Below, one piece after another: positions 24,558 to 32,522 of a stretch of DNA of 64,000 bases. Each line of letters starts with the position of its first letter. Positions within the stretch are counted from its first letter, which is position 1. The notes under the pieces were generated by a model. The model was given only the letters and a program-made list of their open reading frames with translations. It had not been told where the DNA came from and did not search any database. Source of the stretch: Ornithobacterium rhinotracheale (GTDB lineage Bacteria; Bacteroidota; Bacteroidia; Flavobacteriales; Weeksellaceae); contig NZ_CP035107.1 of assembly GCF_004088395.1 (NCBI RefSeq), positions 1,503,001 to 1,567,000 of the forward strand. The letters run 5' to 3'. A program made the translations under genes and the position numbers.

Positions 24558-25535
24558 GTGACTAAAATAATTGATAAAATAAAAAATCCCATCTCTGAGG
24601 AGATGAACATTTTTGAAGATAAATTCTATCGCTCAATGAAGACAAATGTCTCTTTGCTTGATAGAATTATGCAATTCATCGTGCGCCGAAAGGGCAAGCA
24701 AATGCGCCCTATGTTTGTATTTTTAACGGCAAAACTCATCGGGCAAACAACGGAACGCACCTATCGTGGCGCCTCTATGATTGAACTGATTCACACCGCC
24801 TCTCTGGTGCACGATGATGTGGTAGATGATAGCAATATGCGCCGTGGCTTCTTCTCTATCAATGCTTTATGGAAAAACAAAATTGCCGTTTTGGTGGGTG
24901 ATTATTTACTATCTAAAAGTGTACTACTTGCCACTGAAAACACTGATTTCGACCTGCTTACCGTAGTCTCAAATGCCATACGGGAAATGAGCGAAGGCGA
25001 ATTATTACAAATTGAAAAAGCTAAAAAATTAGATATCACCGAGGAGATTTACTTTGAAATCATTCGCCAAAAAACAGCCGCATTAATTTCAGCTTGTTGC
25101 GAGATTGGAGCGCGCTCGGTGGGAGCTGAGGAAGAAGTAGCAAGGAAAATGTACCGTTTCGGAGAGTTGGTGGGCATTGCTTTTCAGATTAAAGATGACT
25201 TGTTTGACTATACTAATACCAATATCATCGGGAAGCCCATCGGCATTGATATTAAGGAACAAAAAATGACTTTACCACTGATTTACAGCATCAATACCGC
25301 TTCACCAAGTGAAAAGAGATGGCTAATTCAATCGGTAAAAAAATATAATAAGGACAAAAATCGAGTGCGCGAGGTGATAGAATATGTGAAAAATCACGGC
25401 GGGCTAAACTACTCTGAGCAAGCTATGTATGATTATCGCGACAAGGCTTTAAGAATTTTAGAAGATTTTAAGGACTCACCTGCCAAAGAATCCCTTAAAA
25501 CTTTACTAAACTATGTAGTGGAGAGAAAACATTAA
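24558..25535 (+). CDS. Long-chain polyprenyl diphosphate synthase
   Basis: The 325-residue protein shows both Asp-rich motifs of trans-prenyltransferases: LVHDDVVDDSNMRRG (first DDxxD) and FQIKDDLFDYTNTN (second). Also present are GKQMRPMFVFLTAKL and KTAALISACCEIGARS. It makes the C35-C40 side chain of menaquinone from IPP and an allylic diphosphate. A TAAATTTG box (24546-24553) ends only four bases before the GTG start, so the mRNA may be nearly leaderless; a start further in would lose conserved residues. Confidence 0.85.
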   Translation: MTKIIDKIKNPISEEMNIFEDKFYRSMKTNVSLLDRIMQFIVRRKGKQMRPMFVFLTAKLIGQTTERTYRGASMIELIHTASLVHDDVVDDSNMRRGFFSINALWKNKIAVLVGDYLLSKSVLLATENTDFDLLTVVSNAIREMSEGELLQIEKAKKLDITEEIYFEIIRQKTAALISACCEIGARSVGAEEEVARKMYRFGELVGIAFQIKDDLFDYTNTNIIGKPIGIDIKEQKMTLPLIYSINTASPSEKRWLIQSVKKYNKDKNRVREVIEYVKNHGGLNYSEQAMYDYRDKALRILEDFKDSPAKESLKTLLNYVVERKH

Positions 25536-25695
25536 ATCTAAATTTCACACATTCACCATCACTTCACCTCAACTTTATTTACTGAAAACTTGCATTTTAT
25601 AAGCTTTCATCACTAAAATAATCAATATATTTGTGCAAATATTTTTTGGAAAAAAACAACTTTTTCCGCACAGTCATATTTTTTAAATTAAAATT

Positions 25696-26295
25696 ATGAA
25701 AGAGTCAAACCTTATTAAATATCTAAAATCACATTTAGAGATTGATGATGCCACGCTAGAAAAGCTATTTGAAGATTGTCAAACCATAGAGGTGAAGAAA
25801 AATGAATACCTTTTGCGCAATAACGAGGTTTGCAAATACATCTATTTTGTGGAAAATGGGCTATTAAAGCAATTTTACATTGACCGAAAAGGGAAAGAGC
25901 ATATTCTATATTTCGCCCCCGAAAATTGGCTAATCACCGATAGAGAAAGCCTCTTTTTCAATCAAAAATCCATCTACAACATACAGGCCTTAGAAGCCTC
26001 CAAGGTGCTATGCATCAGTAAAGAGGCCTTAAAAAATATCAGCGACAACATTCCAAATTTTCATCATTTCAATGATTTGCTACTACACAAGCACATCGAG
26101 AGTTTGGAGCAAAGAATTATGCAATTAATTAGCCTATCGGCAGAGGAACGCTATATGGATTTTGTGAAAAAATACAGAAAAGTATATCTGCGAATCCCTC
26201 AAAATATGCTCGCCTCCTTCCTCGGAATCGCGCCCGAAAGCCTAAGCCGAATTAGAAAAGATTTAGCTCAGAAAGACTGCAAAATCACTTCTTAA
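25696..26295 (+). CDS. Crp/Fnr-family transcriptional regulator
   Basis: The 199-residue protein has an N-terminal cyclic-nucleotide-type beta-barrel (residues about 20-110, KKNEYLLRNNEVCKYIYFVE, GKEHILYFAPENWLITDRES), a long dimer helix and a C-terminal helix-turn-helix (NMLASFLGIAPESLSRIRKD). The four Cys of Fnr iron-sulphur binding are absent, so it is not an oxygen sensor of that kind. It lies 71 bases upstream of the pirin gene on the same strand. A TATATTTG box precedes it at 25626-25633. Confidence 0.85.
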   Translation: MKESNLIKYLKSHLEIDDATLEKLFEDCQTIEVKKNEYLLRNNEVCKYIYFVENGLLKQFYIDRKGKEHILYFAPENWLITDRESLFFNQKSIYNIQALEASKVLCISKEALKNISDNIPNFHHFNDLLLHKHIESLEQRIMQLISLSAEERYMDFVKKYRKVYLRIPQNMLASFLGIAPESLSRIRKDLAQKDCKITS

Positions 26296-26366
26296 CATAC
26301 ATCAATGTGCCACTGCCTGGGGCGGCTTAACTTTGCACCATCATTAAAACATAAAAGAGATTGCTT

Positions 26367-27245
26367 ATGAAAACCAGAAATGTAGAATTAGTTGCAAGCC
26401 CAAGAGCACCCCACTGGGTAGGAGATGGATTTAGAGTACACAACTTTATCCCTAGTGGCTACCATTTAGAAATGGAAAGAATGAATCCATTCATCTTAAT
26501 GGACTATAATTCCAAATACGATTTCCCTGCCTCTACTGCGCCCAAAGGCGTAAGCGTACACCCTCACCGCGGATTTGAAACCGTAACCATCGCCTACAAA
26601 GGCAAAGTGGAACACCACGATAGCCACGGCGGCGGTGGCGTAATAGGCGAAGGCGATGTGCAATGGATGACAGCCGCAAGCGGCGTTTTGCACAAAGAAT
26701 ACCACGAAACCGAATGGAGCAAAAAAGGCGGCATATTCCAAATGGTACAGCTATGGGTGAACCTCCCTGCTAAATACAAAATGAGCGAACCTAAATACCA
26801 AAGCATTAGAAATCAAGATATCCCCAAATACATCTTGCCAAACAATGCAGGCAATATCGAGGTAATCGCAGGAGAATATGCAGGCGTAAAAGGCAAAGCC
26901 GAAACCTTTACCCCCATTAATATGTTCAATGCTAAATTAAACGCAGGCGCTAGCGCACAATTCAATTTCCCAGAAAATTACAACACCGTTTTGCTTGTAA
27001 TCGAAGGCGAAATCACGGTAAACGGCGAGCACCACGCCCCAACCGACCACCTTGTGCTTATGGCAAATGATGGCGAAACATTCCATATCACCGCCACTGA
27101 AAATGCCATCGTCTTAGTGCTAAGCGGCGAACCAATTAATGAGCCAATTGCGGCGCACGGCCCATTTGTGATGAATACTCGTGAAGAAATTCTTCAAGCT
27201 TTTGAGGACTTTAAAAACGGAAAATTCGGGTATTTAGCGGAATAA
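26367..27245 (+). CDS. Pirin family protein (cupin)
   Basis: Starting at the ATG 26367 (MKTRNVELVASPRAPHWVGD) the protein has 292 residues. The two cupin motifs carry the metal ligands: VHPHRGFETVTIAYKGKVEH (two His) with WMTAASGVLHKEYH (Glu/His) in the N-terminal barrel, and a degenerate C-terminal barrel (VIEGEITVNGEHHAP). Pirins bind Fe/Zn; some are quercetinases and others regulators, so the substrate stays open. A TAACTTTG box at 26328-26335 suggests an own promoter. A terminator follows at 27291. Confidence 0.85.
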   Translation: MKTRNVELVASPRAPHWVGDGFRVHNFIPSGYHLEMERMNPFILMDYNSKYDFPASTAPKGVSVHPHRGFETVTIAYKGKVEHHDSHGGGGVIGEGDVQWMTAASGVLHKEYHETEWSKKGGIFQMVQLWVNLPAKYKMSEPKYQSIRNQDIPKYILPNNAGNIEVIAGEYAGVKGKAETFTPINMFNAKLNAGASAQFNFPENYNTVLLVIEGEITVNGEHHAPTDHLVLMANDGETFHITATENAIVLVLSGEPINEPIAAHGPFVMNTREEILQAFEDFKNGKFGYLAE

Positions 27246-27290
27246 TTTATCCTACAATTATTCGCAAGCAAAAAACACTATTTTTATAAA

Positions 27291-27319
27291 AAAACGGAGA
27301 AGCAAGCTTCTCCGTTTTT
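27291..27319 (+). terminator. Terminator after the pirin gene
   Basis: ACGGAGAAGC and GCTTCTCCGT form a 10-bp stem with a 2-base loop, preceded by A's and followed by TTTTT, so it is usable in both directions. Confidence 0.8.
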
Positions 27320-27324
27320 ATTTT

Positions 27325-27849
27325 AGCCCAAAGTAGATTTTAGGTAAAATAGAGAAGTTTTTGGCTGATTTAATGAAGTTTTTGGGCAAAATATCGAATT
27401 TTTTAGCCTCGGTATCGGAATTTTTAGGCAAGAAATCGATTTTTTTAGCTCGAATATCGAAAATTTTCATCACGAAAGACAAAAATAACGCTACTTTAAT
27501 CAAACACTTCTCTACTTTAATCAAACGATTCCCTAAACAAGCCAAATGATTCGCTTGGGCAGCCAAAAGTTTTACCTTTTCAACCAAAAATTTAGGCAAT
27601 GAGGCTAAATTTTTAGGGTTGCTGTCCAAATTTTTAGGGTTAAGGGGTAAAAATTTAGACCATAAGGGTAAAATTTTAGGGTCGGAGGCTAATCATTTAG
27701 GGGCAATGTCCAAAATTTTAGGCAATGAGGGTAAATTTTTAGGCTTGATGCCTAAAATTTTGGGCTTAGTATCCAAATTTTTGGCTTCGGCAGGCAAAAT
27801 TTTCTCTTCTTTACCCAAATGATTGGCTTCACTACCCAAATGTTTGGGT
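27325..27849 (+). repeat. Intergenic 21-bp tandem array 1 (25 units)
   Basis: The stretch divides into 25 consecutive units of exactly 21 bases with no indel. The core is a near-palindrome around CCAAATTTTTAGG. The plus frame starting at the unit boundary reads as heptapeptides of the form x-x-S/G-K-F/I-L-G, interrupted by a TAG in the first unit and TGA at 27547 and 27820. No start signal or neighbouring gene connection is visible, so I treat it as a noncoding or degenerate array. A second array of the same unit lies at 31571. Confidence 0.85.
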
Positions 27850-28039
27850 ATCAAAATAAATAAAAAAGAGTCTGCACCTCAAAATTTAGAAAATTTCAAA
27901 ATTAAAATCAAAAATAAATCTCTATATTCGGTGAAAATTTTTATCCTGTGCTGAGGCTTAGCAAAATCTTTTGGGTATTTACCTAAACAAACCAAAGCCT
28001 GTGCTTGTTAAAAAATGAATCATTAGAAAATAAAATACA

Positions 28040-28162
28040 ATGGCAGAAAAACCAAACTTATTTCAGTATGCGACTTCCGAACTCTCGCAAGACGCTTTTT
28101 TGTGTTGGCTCATCGCTTGGGCTGATGCTCGTGAAAAATGGAAACAAGAGGCAAAAGATTAA
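28040..28162 (+). pseudogene. PD-(D/E)XK nuclease-family protein, N-terminal stub
   Basis: The ATG at 28040 opens a 40-codon frame (MAEKPNLFQYATSELSQDAF, LCWLIAWADARE) that closes at a TAA. The sequence is like the first residues of PD-(D/E)XK superfamily proteins of unknown defence role, in which ATSELSQDAFLCWL is a recurring start. The catalytic region is absent, so this is a truncated leftover, located in the debris between the 21-bp array and the Rhs fragments. A 91-base run of noncoding DNA and an unrelated gene follow. Confidence 0.65.
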
Positions 28163-28190
28163 ATTGTGGATAGAAATTTATATTTAGATT

Positions 28191-28463
28191 ATGTGGTTGG
28201 AAGAATTTAAGGATTGGATAATTGTAAATTATCCAATTTTAAAAGAAGATATTAGGCAATCCCCAAGAGAAATAGCGAAACAGAGTATTGTTATTGATTT
28301 TGAAAATGATTTTGAAATTAAACGATTTACAGTCTGGGATGACTTTAGTTGTGTATATGAATCCATAATTATTGAAACTGAAAAAATTAATGTGTTAAAA
28401 AGGCAAGAGTTCAAGAGCATAGAAGAGTTAAAAGTAATATTTGATTATTTTTATAACAATTAG
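28191..28463 (+). CDS. Small acidic protein, possible orphan immunity protein
   Basis: A 90-residue protein rich in Asp, Glu, Ile and Phe (MWLEEFKDWIIVNYPILKED, IVIDFENDFEIKRFTVWDDF, SIEELKVIFDYFYNN). Acidic, compact proteins of this size lying just before an Rhs fragment are often immunity proteins for a lost C-terminal toxin. Its stop lies within the first codons of the Rhs frame (a). No specific immunity family is recognised and the assignment rests on context. Confidence 0.5.
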   Translation: MWLEEFKDWIIVNYPILKEDIRQSPREIAKQSIVIDFENDFEIKRFTVWDDFSCVYESIIIETEKINVLKRQEFKSIEELKVIFDYFYNN

Positions 28464-28981
28464 CGAAAAAAGGAGTAGATAAAAACAATGTTAATTTATT
28501 TGGCAACAACCGATTTAGATACTACTCACCTGATAGCGGTACTTATCTAAGCCAAGACCCGATAGGACTTGCAGGAAATAATCCAAACTTCTATGCGTAT
28601 GTAGGCGATAGTAATAGCTGGGTGGATGTATTTGGGTTGGAGTGTGGGAAAGCTTTTAAAGAATTAATAGGGAGCAAAAAATTTAAAGATCATTTTATTA
28701 GGCATAAAGCGTTGATAGAAGGTCTTACAAGGAAGAAATATAGATGGAAAACAGATCAGAAAGAGTTTTTGGAAGATATAAAAAGATTGATAGATGATGA
28801 TGTTTTTGAATATATTGGTCAATCGACTTTGGGGAAGAACCAGCCTATTTTAGAAATTTTTAAGAGTGAAAATGTAACTACAGCGATAAAGGATTTAGGA
28901 GATGGAGTTGGAGAATGGGTAACTTCTTTAAAAAGAGGTGAAGGAATGGATAAAACAATAGATTTATTTTTAAAACAATGA
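28457..28981 (+). pseudogene. Rhs C-terminal cassette a (core tail plus toxin)
   Basis: The frame is open from 28457 but has no start for the full protein. It begins with the end of an Rhs core (FRYYSPDSGTYLSQDPIGLA, NNPNFYAYVGDSNSWVDVFG) and runs into a 110-residue variable region (CGKAFKELIGSKKFKDHFIR, HKALIEGLTRKKYRWKTDQK, GEWVTSLKRGEGMD). The His-rich start and GEWVTSLK end suggest an RNase of the BECR fold, which is tentative. It ends ATGA with the candidate immunity gene. It is a displaced cassette rather than a working Rhs gene. Confidence 0.7.
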
Positions 28982-29412
28982 CAGTTTCTTTTATTAAACA
29001 AAAATTAGAAGATATCCTCATAACAGGATATACTGAATTAGGAGAGATCGCCTATTTCTCCCCGATGATGTGGTGGGTTTACCTAAAAACAGAGAATAAC
29101 TATATTCTCTTAACCTCGAATGATGGTACAATTTCTATTGAGGAGAAAAGTTCTATCGAATGCAATTTTGATATAGAAGATGGGGATTTATTCACTATCT
29201 CCTCTTTCTCTAAGTTAGCATATGGTACAATCTCCAAAGTGGATTTTTTCTATTTTGATGATACGCGTATTGGGGCAATAGGGATAGGCTTGTCAAATGA
29301 CTATATACTACTTGATGCTATAAGCCTCAATGGTTTTGATATTAGACAGGCGCTTGATCGAGATGTAGTTATAGAAAATCGTAAGTCTATGAGAATAGTG
29401 AGTATAGAGTGA
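28978..29412 (+). CDS. Candidate immunity protein for Rhs cassette a
   Basis: The 144-residue acidic protein begins in the ATGA overlap with the toxin frame, the usual toxin-immunity coupling. It contains a beta-rich body (MTVSFIKQKLEDILITGYTE, FSPMMWWVYLKTENNYILLT, DTRIGAIGIGLSNDYILLDA). No named immunity family is recognised. Its intact frame beside a fragmentary toxin is what remains when orphan cassettes are kept for protection against siblings. Confidence 0.55.
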   Translation: MTVSFIKQKLEDILITGYTELGEIAYFSPMMWWVYLKTENNYILLTSNDGTISIEEKSSIECNFDIEDGDLFTISSFSKLAYGTISKVDFFYFDDTRIGAIGIGLSNDYILLDAISLNGFDIRQALDRDVVIENRKSMRIVSIE

Positions 29413-30076
29413 TATTAATCGGTCAATAGATGGTGATATTTACGGAAAGGTTCGTAACTTGCAGGGCGATAAAGGGTTTATACCTTTTAGGCAGTTAGGG
29501 CAGTATGAAGACGAAGAATTAGGAGGATTATATTATAACCGATTTAGATACTATTCACCTGATAGTGGTACTTATCTGAGCCAAGACCCGATAGGCTTAG
29601 CAGGCAATAATCCTAATTTCTATGCGTATGTAAGTGATAGTAATAGTTGGGTAGATGTTTTTGGGTTAAGTGGTATATTTACACCTGCTATTTGGACAGC
29701 TACAAGTCCTAAAGGAATGGGTAATACTTATAAAGTTTTTCAACAAGATATTGATTGGGATATGATTGATTCAAAAGGTAGAACAAATTTAGAAAGAGCT
29801 TCAAAAGGTGTCGCACCATTAGGTTCTGATGGAAAATCAATAAATCTTCATCATTCTAAACAGCAAGGTCAAGGACCTTTATTTGAGATAACAGATTCAA
29901 CTCATAAAAAGTTTGATAGAACAAATGCTCTACATCCATATAAGGTAAGTGGACAAGGACAAAACCCATTAGATCCAGTAAATAGGAAGGCATTTAATAA
30001 TGACAGAGTTAATTATTGGAAAGATAGAGCTGAAGCAGAAAAAGCAAGAAGAAATAAACTAAAAGGAAACCATTAA
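29408..30076 (+). pseudogene. Rhs C-terminal cassette b with LHH-type HNH nuclease
   Basis: The frame opens right after the previous gene with an Rhs core segment (GDIYGKVRNLQGDKGFIPFR, LYYNRFRYYSPDSG, YLSQDPIGLAGNNPNFYAYV, SDSNSWVDVFGLSG) and lacks a native start. The following about 130 residues contain SINLHHSKQQGQGPLFEITD and THKKFDRTNALHPYKVSG. The LHH followed by a second His fits the HNH/Endo VII toxins with conserved LHH, DNA-cleaving domains seen on Rhs and other polymorphic toxins. It is followed 12 bases later by a SUKH-like immunity gene. Confidence 0.75.
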
Positions 30077-30088
30077 AAAAATAATGAT

Positions 30089-30526
30089 ATGTTAACTGAA
30101 AAAATTAAAAAATATTTAGAAGAAAATGCAGATTTAGTACTACCTAAGTACCAAATTAATTATAAGAAAAAGTTGCAGGAGTTAAACTTTAATGAAAGGA
30201 TAAATTCAAGTTTCATTGATTTTATGGTAAAATATAGTGATGAATATTATGGAGAAGAAGGTTTGATATCTGATGTAATGAATGATGATTTAATGGATTA
30301 CGAAAACGGATTATCAAAACATTTAATAGATAATTATGGAGTTTCTGAAAAATATATTTCATTATCTAATTTAGAAAGTGATGATTATTTGCTATATAAT
30401 AAAGAAGATGATAGTGTTAAGTTAATTGAGTCTCAAAATATAAAAGAGTTATCAAATGATAAATATTATGATAAGAAATGGGATAGCTTTAATGAGTTTT
30501 TAGAATATTTTTTTGAGTTAGAATAA
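30089..30526 (+). CDS. Candidate SUKH-type immunity protein for cassette b
   Basis: The 145-residue acidic protein contains KYISLSNLESDDYLLYNKED and KWDSFNEFLEYFFELE, patterns reminiscent of SMI1/KNR4 (SUKH) immunity proteins that neutralise nuclease toxins, plus a helical N-terminus (KIKKYLEENADLVLPKYQIN). It lies directly behind the LHH nuclease cassette on the same strand. The family call is tentative; the toxin-immunity pairing is supported by position and charge. Confidence 0.6.
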   Translation: MLTEKIKKYLEENADLVLPKYQINYKKKLQELNFNERINSSFIDFMVKYSDEYYGEEGLISDVMNDDLMDYENGLSKHLIDNYGVSEKYISLSNLESDDYLLYNKEDDSVKLIESQNIKELSNDKYYDKKWDSFNEFLEYFFELE

Positions 30527-30627
30527 TAAAAAAATGGTAATGTATCAAATATGTTGTTAAAGGCTTTTTAGGAAAATATATAACTGATAGTCAATGTAAA
30601 AAATAAATAAAAAGTTCATTAAAATAG

Positions 30628-30990
30628 TTTAGCGACCATTTGGGTACACCCGTACAAGCCTACAACGCACAAGGAGAAAAAGTTTGGGACTGCGAGTTGG
30701 ATATTTATGGTAAAGTTCGTACTATTGTAGGAGGAAGTTCATTTATACCATTTAGATACCAAGGGCAATACGAAGATGAGGAAACGGGATTGTATTACAA
30801 TAGGTTTAGGTATTACAGTCCTGATAGCGGGCTTTACATAAGCCAAGACCCGATAGGTTTGGAGGGCAACAACCCTAATTTCTATGCGTATGTTTTTGAT
30901 AGCAACTCGCAGGTGGATGTTTTTGGACTATTAGAGCTATCTTTTTATACTAAAATAACAACATCTATTCGCATTTTATTGGAATTTTAA
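30628..30990 (+). pseudogene. Rhs C-terminal fragment c
   Basis: The open frame reads DHLGTPVQAYNAQGEKVW, CELDIYGKVRTIVGGSSFIP, FRYQGQYEDEETGLYYNRFR, YYSPDSGLYISQDPIGLEGN and SQVDVFGLLE, the last part of an Rhs core. Only about 18 residues follow the conserved VDVFGL boundary and no toxin or immunity gene is attached. This is the longest core remnant of the three, starting at the DHLGTP motif, and it shows that all three cassettes stem from one Rhs core family. Confidence 0.75.
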
Positions 30991-31009
30991 TATTTTTCTC
31001 TTAACTTTG
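30979..31009 (+). promoter_or_regulatory. Promoter of the 31044 gene
   Basis: TTG (30979-30981) is 20 bases upstream of TAACTTTG (31002-31009), the Bacteroidota pattern. The ATG follows 34 bases later. Confidence 0.6.
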
Positions 31010-31043
31010 GAAGCAATTAAAAACCATTTAAATTTCTTTTATT

Positions 31044-31541
31044 ATGAGTAAACAAAACCTTATTTCCGTCGTGTTTTCCAGTGACGACCTACAAAAAATA
31101 GACCAAGCCCTCAACACCATCGCCGAGGTGCTTAAAGGAAAAGTACACAACCTCTCTGCCGAGGAACGCAAGCAATTCGGGCGCATTGCCGAGCAAAACA
31201 AACTCCTTGTAAACAAAACCAAAGACCTGATGGAGCAGTACCCACAACTAGTGCCTGCCTTTTTGGACAAGGAGGAGTTCGACCGCGATTTTTCCGCCCG
31301 CCAAGCCATCGAAAAGCGCCTGTTGCATCTGGAACACCTCACCGAGCAACTCTCGGACACCAAAATCCTGCTCGATAACGACAACTACTCCGATGCGCTC
31401 ATCTTCTACCGCAATGTGCGCTACCTCAGCGGCGAAGATGTGCCAGGCTCCACCATCATTGCCAAGGAACTCAGTCAGTTTTTTCCGCGCACACGAAAGA
31501 AAAACGCCAACAAACCCAATGATTCCACACCAGAGGCTTAA
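31044..31541 (+). CDS. Conserved-looking hypothetical protein, helical
   Basis: A 165-residue protein with long helices (SVVFSSDDLQKIDQALNTIA, EERKQFGRIAEQNKLLVNKT) and a basic end (FFPRTRKKNANKPND). Its GC content is clearly higher than that of the surrounding Rhs debris, which suggests a stable resident gene rather than part of the transferred cluster. I recall similar proteins in Bacteroidota but no function. It ends directly at the start of array 2, whose first repeats begin 30 bases after the stop. Confidence 0.65.
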   Translation: MSKQNLISVVFSSDDLQKIDQALNTIAEVLKGKVHNLSAEERKQFGRIAEQNKLLVNKTKDLMEQYPQLVPAFLDKEEFDRDFSARQAIEKRLLHLEHLTEQLSDTKILLDNDNYSDALIFYRNVRYLSGEDVPGSTIIAKELSQFFPRTRKKNANKPNDSTPEA

Positions 31542-31570
31542 TGCGCAAGGGGTTTTTCCATTTTTTTAGG

Positions 31571-31780
31571 TCGCAAACCAACTGTTTTATTTTTTTATCT
31601 CAATTTTTACCCTCCGCTCCTAATCGTTTAGGGTGTGAGGGTAAATTTTTAGGGGTGTTACCCAATTTTTTGGCTTCGGAAGAGAAATTTTTAGCTTCGG
31701 TATCGAAAATTTTGGGTTCAGTATCCAAATTTTTAGGGTGAGTATGTAAAAATTTAGGGGCGGCGAGGAATTTTGCACGC
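31571..31780 (+). repeat. Intergenic 21-bp tandem array 2 (about 10 units)
   Basis: Ten 21-base units follow one another without indel and use the same unit as array 1 (for example TCCAAATTTTTAGGG). The plus frame again gives heptapeptides such as GKFLGVL and SKILGSV, with a TGA at the eighth unit. Outer units are more degraded than the central ones. Confidence 0.8.
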
Positions 31781-31944
31781 GGGAGACTGTATGGCTTTTT
31801 GAGGATTTGGAATTGTATCTAAAACTTAAAAAATCTGCGCGCAACAGAAAATATTCTACTAAAAATCACAGAAAAGTTGTACCTTAGCACGGCAAAAACT
31901 AATCGTAATCTTTTAATTAAGAAACTTACGAGCAATTTTATAAT

Positions 31945-32508
31945 ATGCTGAAAAATATTATTTTTAAGTCCACCGCGATTTTGTTCTTCCTCACTATGGT
32001 AATTTTCACCGCGGTGCAGGTTTTATTTAGGACGCAGGAGTATTTTCAATTCTCTCAATTCCAATACCTTATTGCCACAGCCATTGGGAATGCCTTTGTA
32101 CTCACCACGCTCTATGCCGTGATGGCGGCCTATAATATGATTAAACAAAGTAGCCACCCAGATTTGCATTTTTTCAAAGTCTTTGGGCTTTGTTTTAGCC
32201 CTGGCACCTTAGCGGGATTTATGAGTTTAATCAGTATTTTTGCTTTTTTCTACTATGTTCAGCCCGATTGGATTGAGCAATTTAAGAATGAATATTTGGA
32301 TTATAGCTTGCTCGATGCCAAAGAGGCAGGCGATTATGAAAAGGTGGCAAAGGTGGTAAATAGCCAAGCCGTGAGAGATACCAATATACTAAATATCAGA
32401 ACTTTTACATTACTTTCTCTTGTATTGGTGTTTTTTAATTTCTCGCTTGGAATTATGATGGCACTCCTGTGGAAAGTACGCACTACGCCCTTTAAATCAA
32501 ATGCTTAA
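31945..32508 (+). CDS. DUF4199 membrane protein
   Basis: The 187-residue protein has four predicted transmembrane segments (residues 8-27, 40-60, 85-108, 155-176) and the DUF4199 layout common in Bacteroidota: N-terminal helices, a loop with HFFKVFGLCFSPGTLAGF, a helical extracytosolic part and a final helix (LSLVLVFFNFSLGIMMALLW). The biochemical role is unknown. It is separated by 14 bases from a glycosyltransferase gene on the same strand; the two are often paired in this phylum. Confidence 0.8.
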   Translation: MLKNIIFKSTAILFFLTMVIFTAVQVLFRTQEYFQFSQFQYLIATAIGNAFVLTTLYAVMAAYNMIKQSSHPDLHFFKVFGLCFSPGTLAGFMSLISIFAFFYYVQPDWIEQFKNEYLDYSLLDAKEAGDYEKVAKVVNSQAVRDTNILNIRTFTLLSLVLVFFNFSLGIMMALLWKVRTTPFKSNA

Positions 32509-32522
32509 AAATCCCTCACCGA

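Noticed and set aside
27318-27629. Minus-strand open frame over array 1
   Set aside because: Product is a translation of the degenerate repeat in reverse, with no signal, domain or promoter; explained by the repeat.
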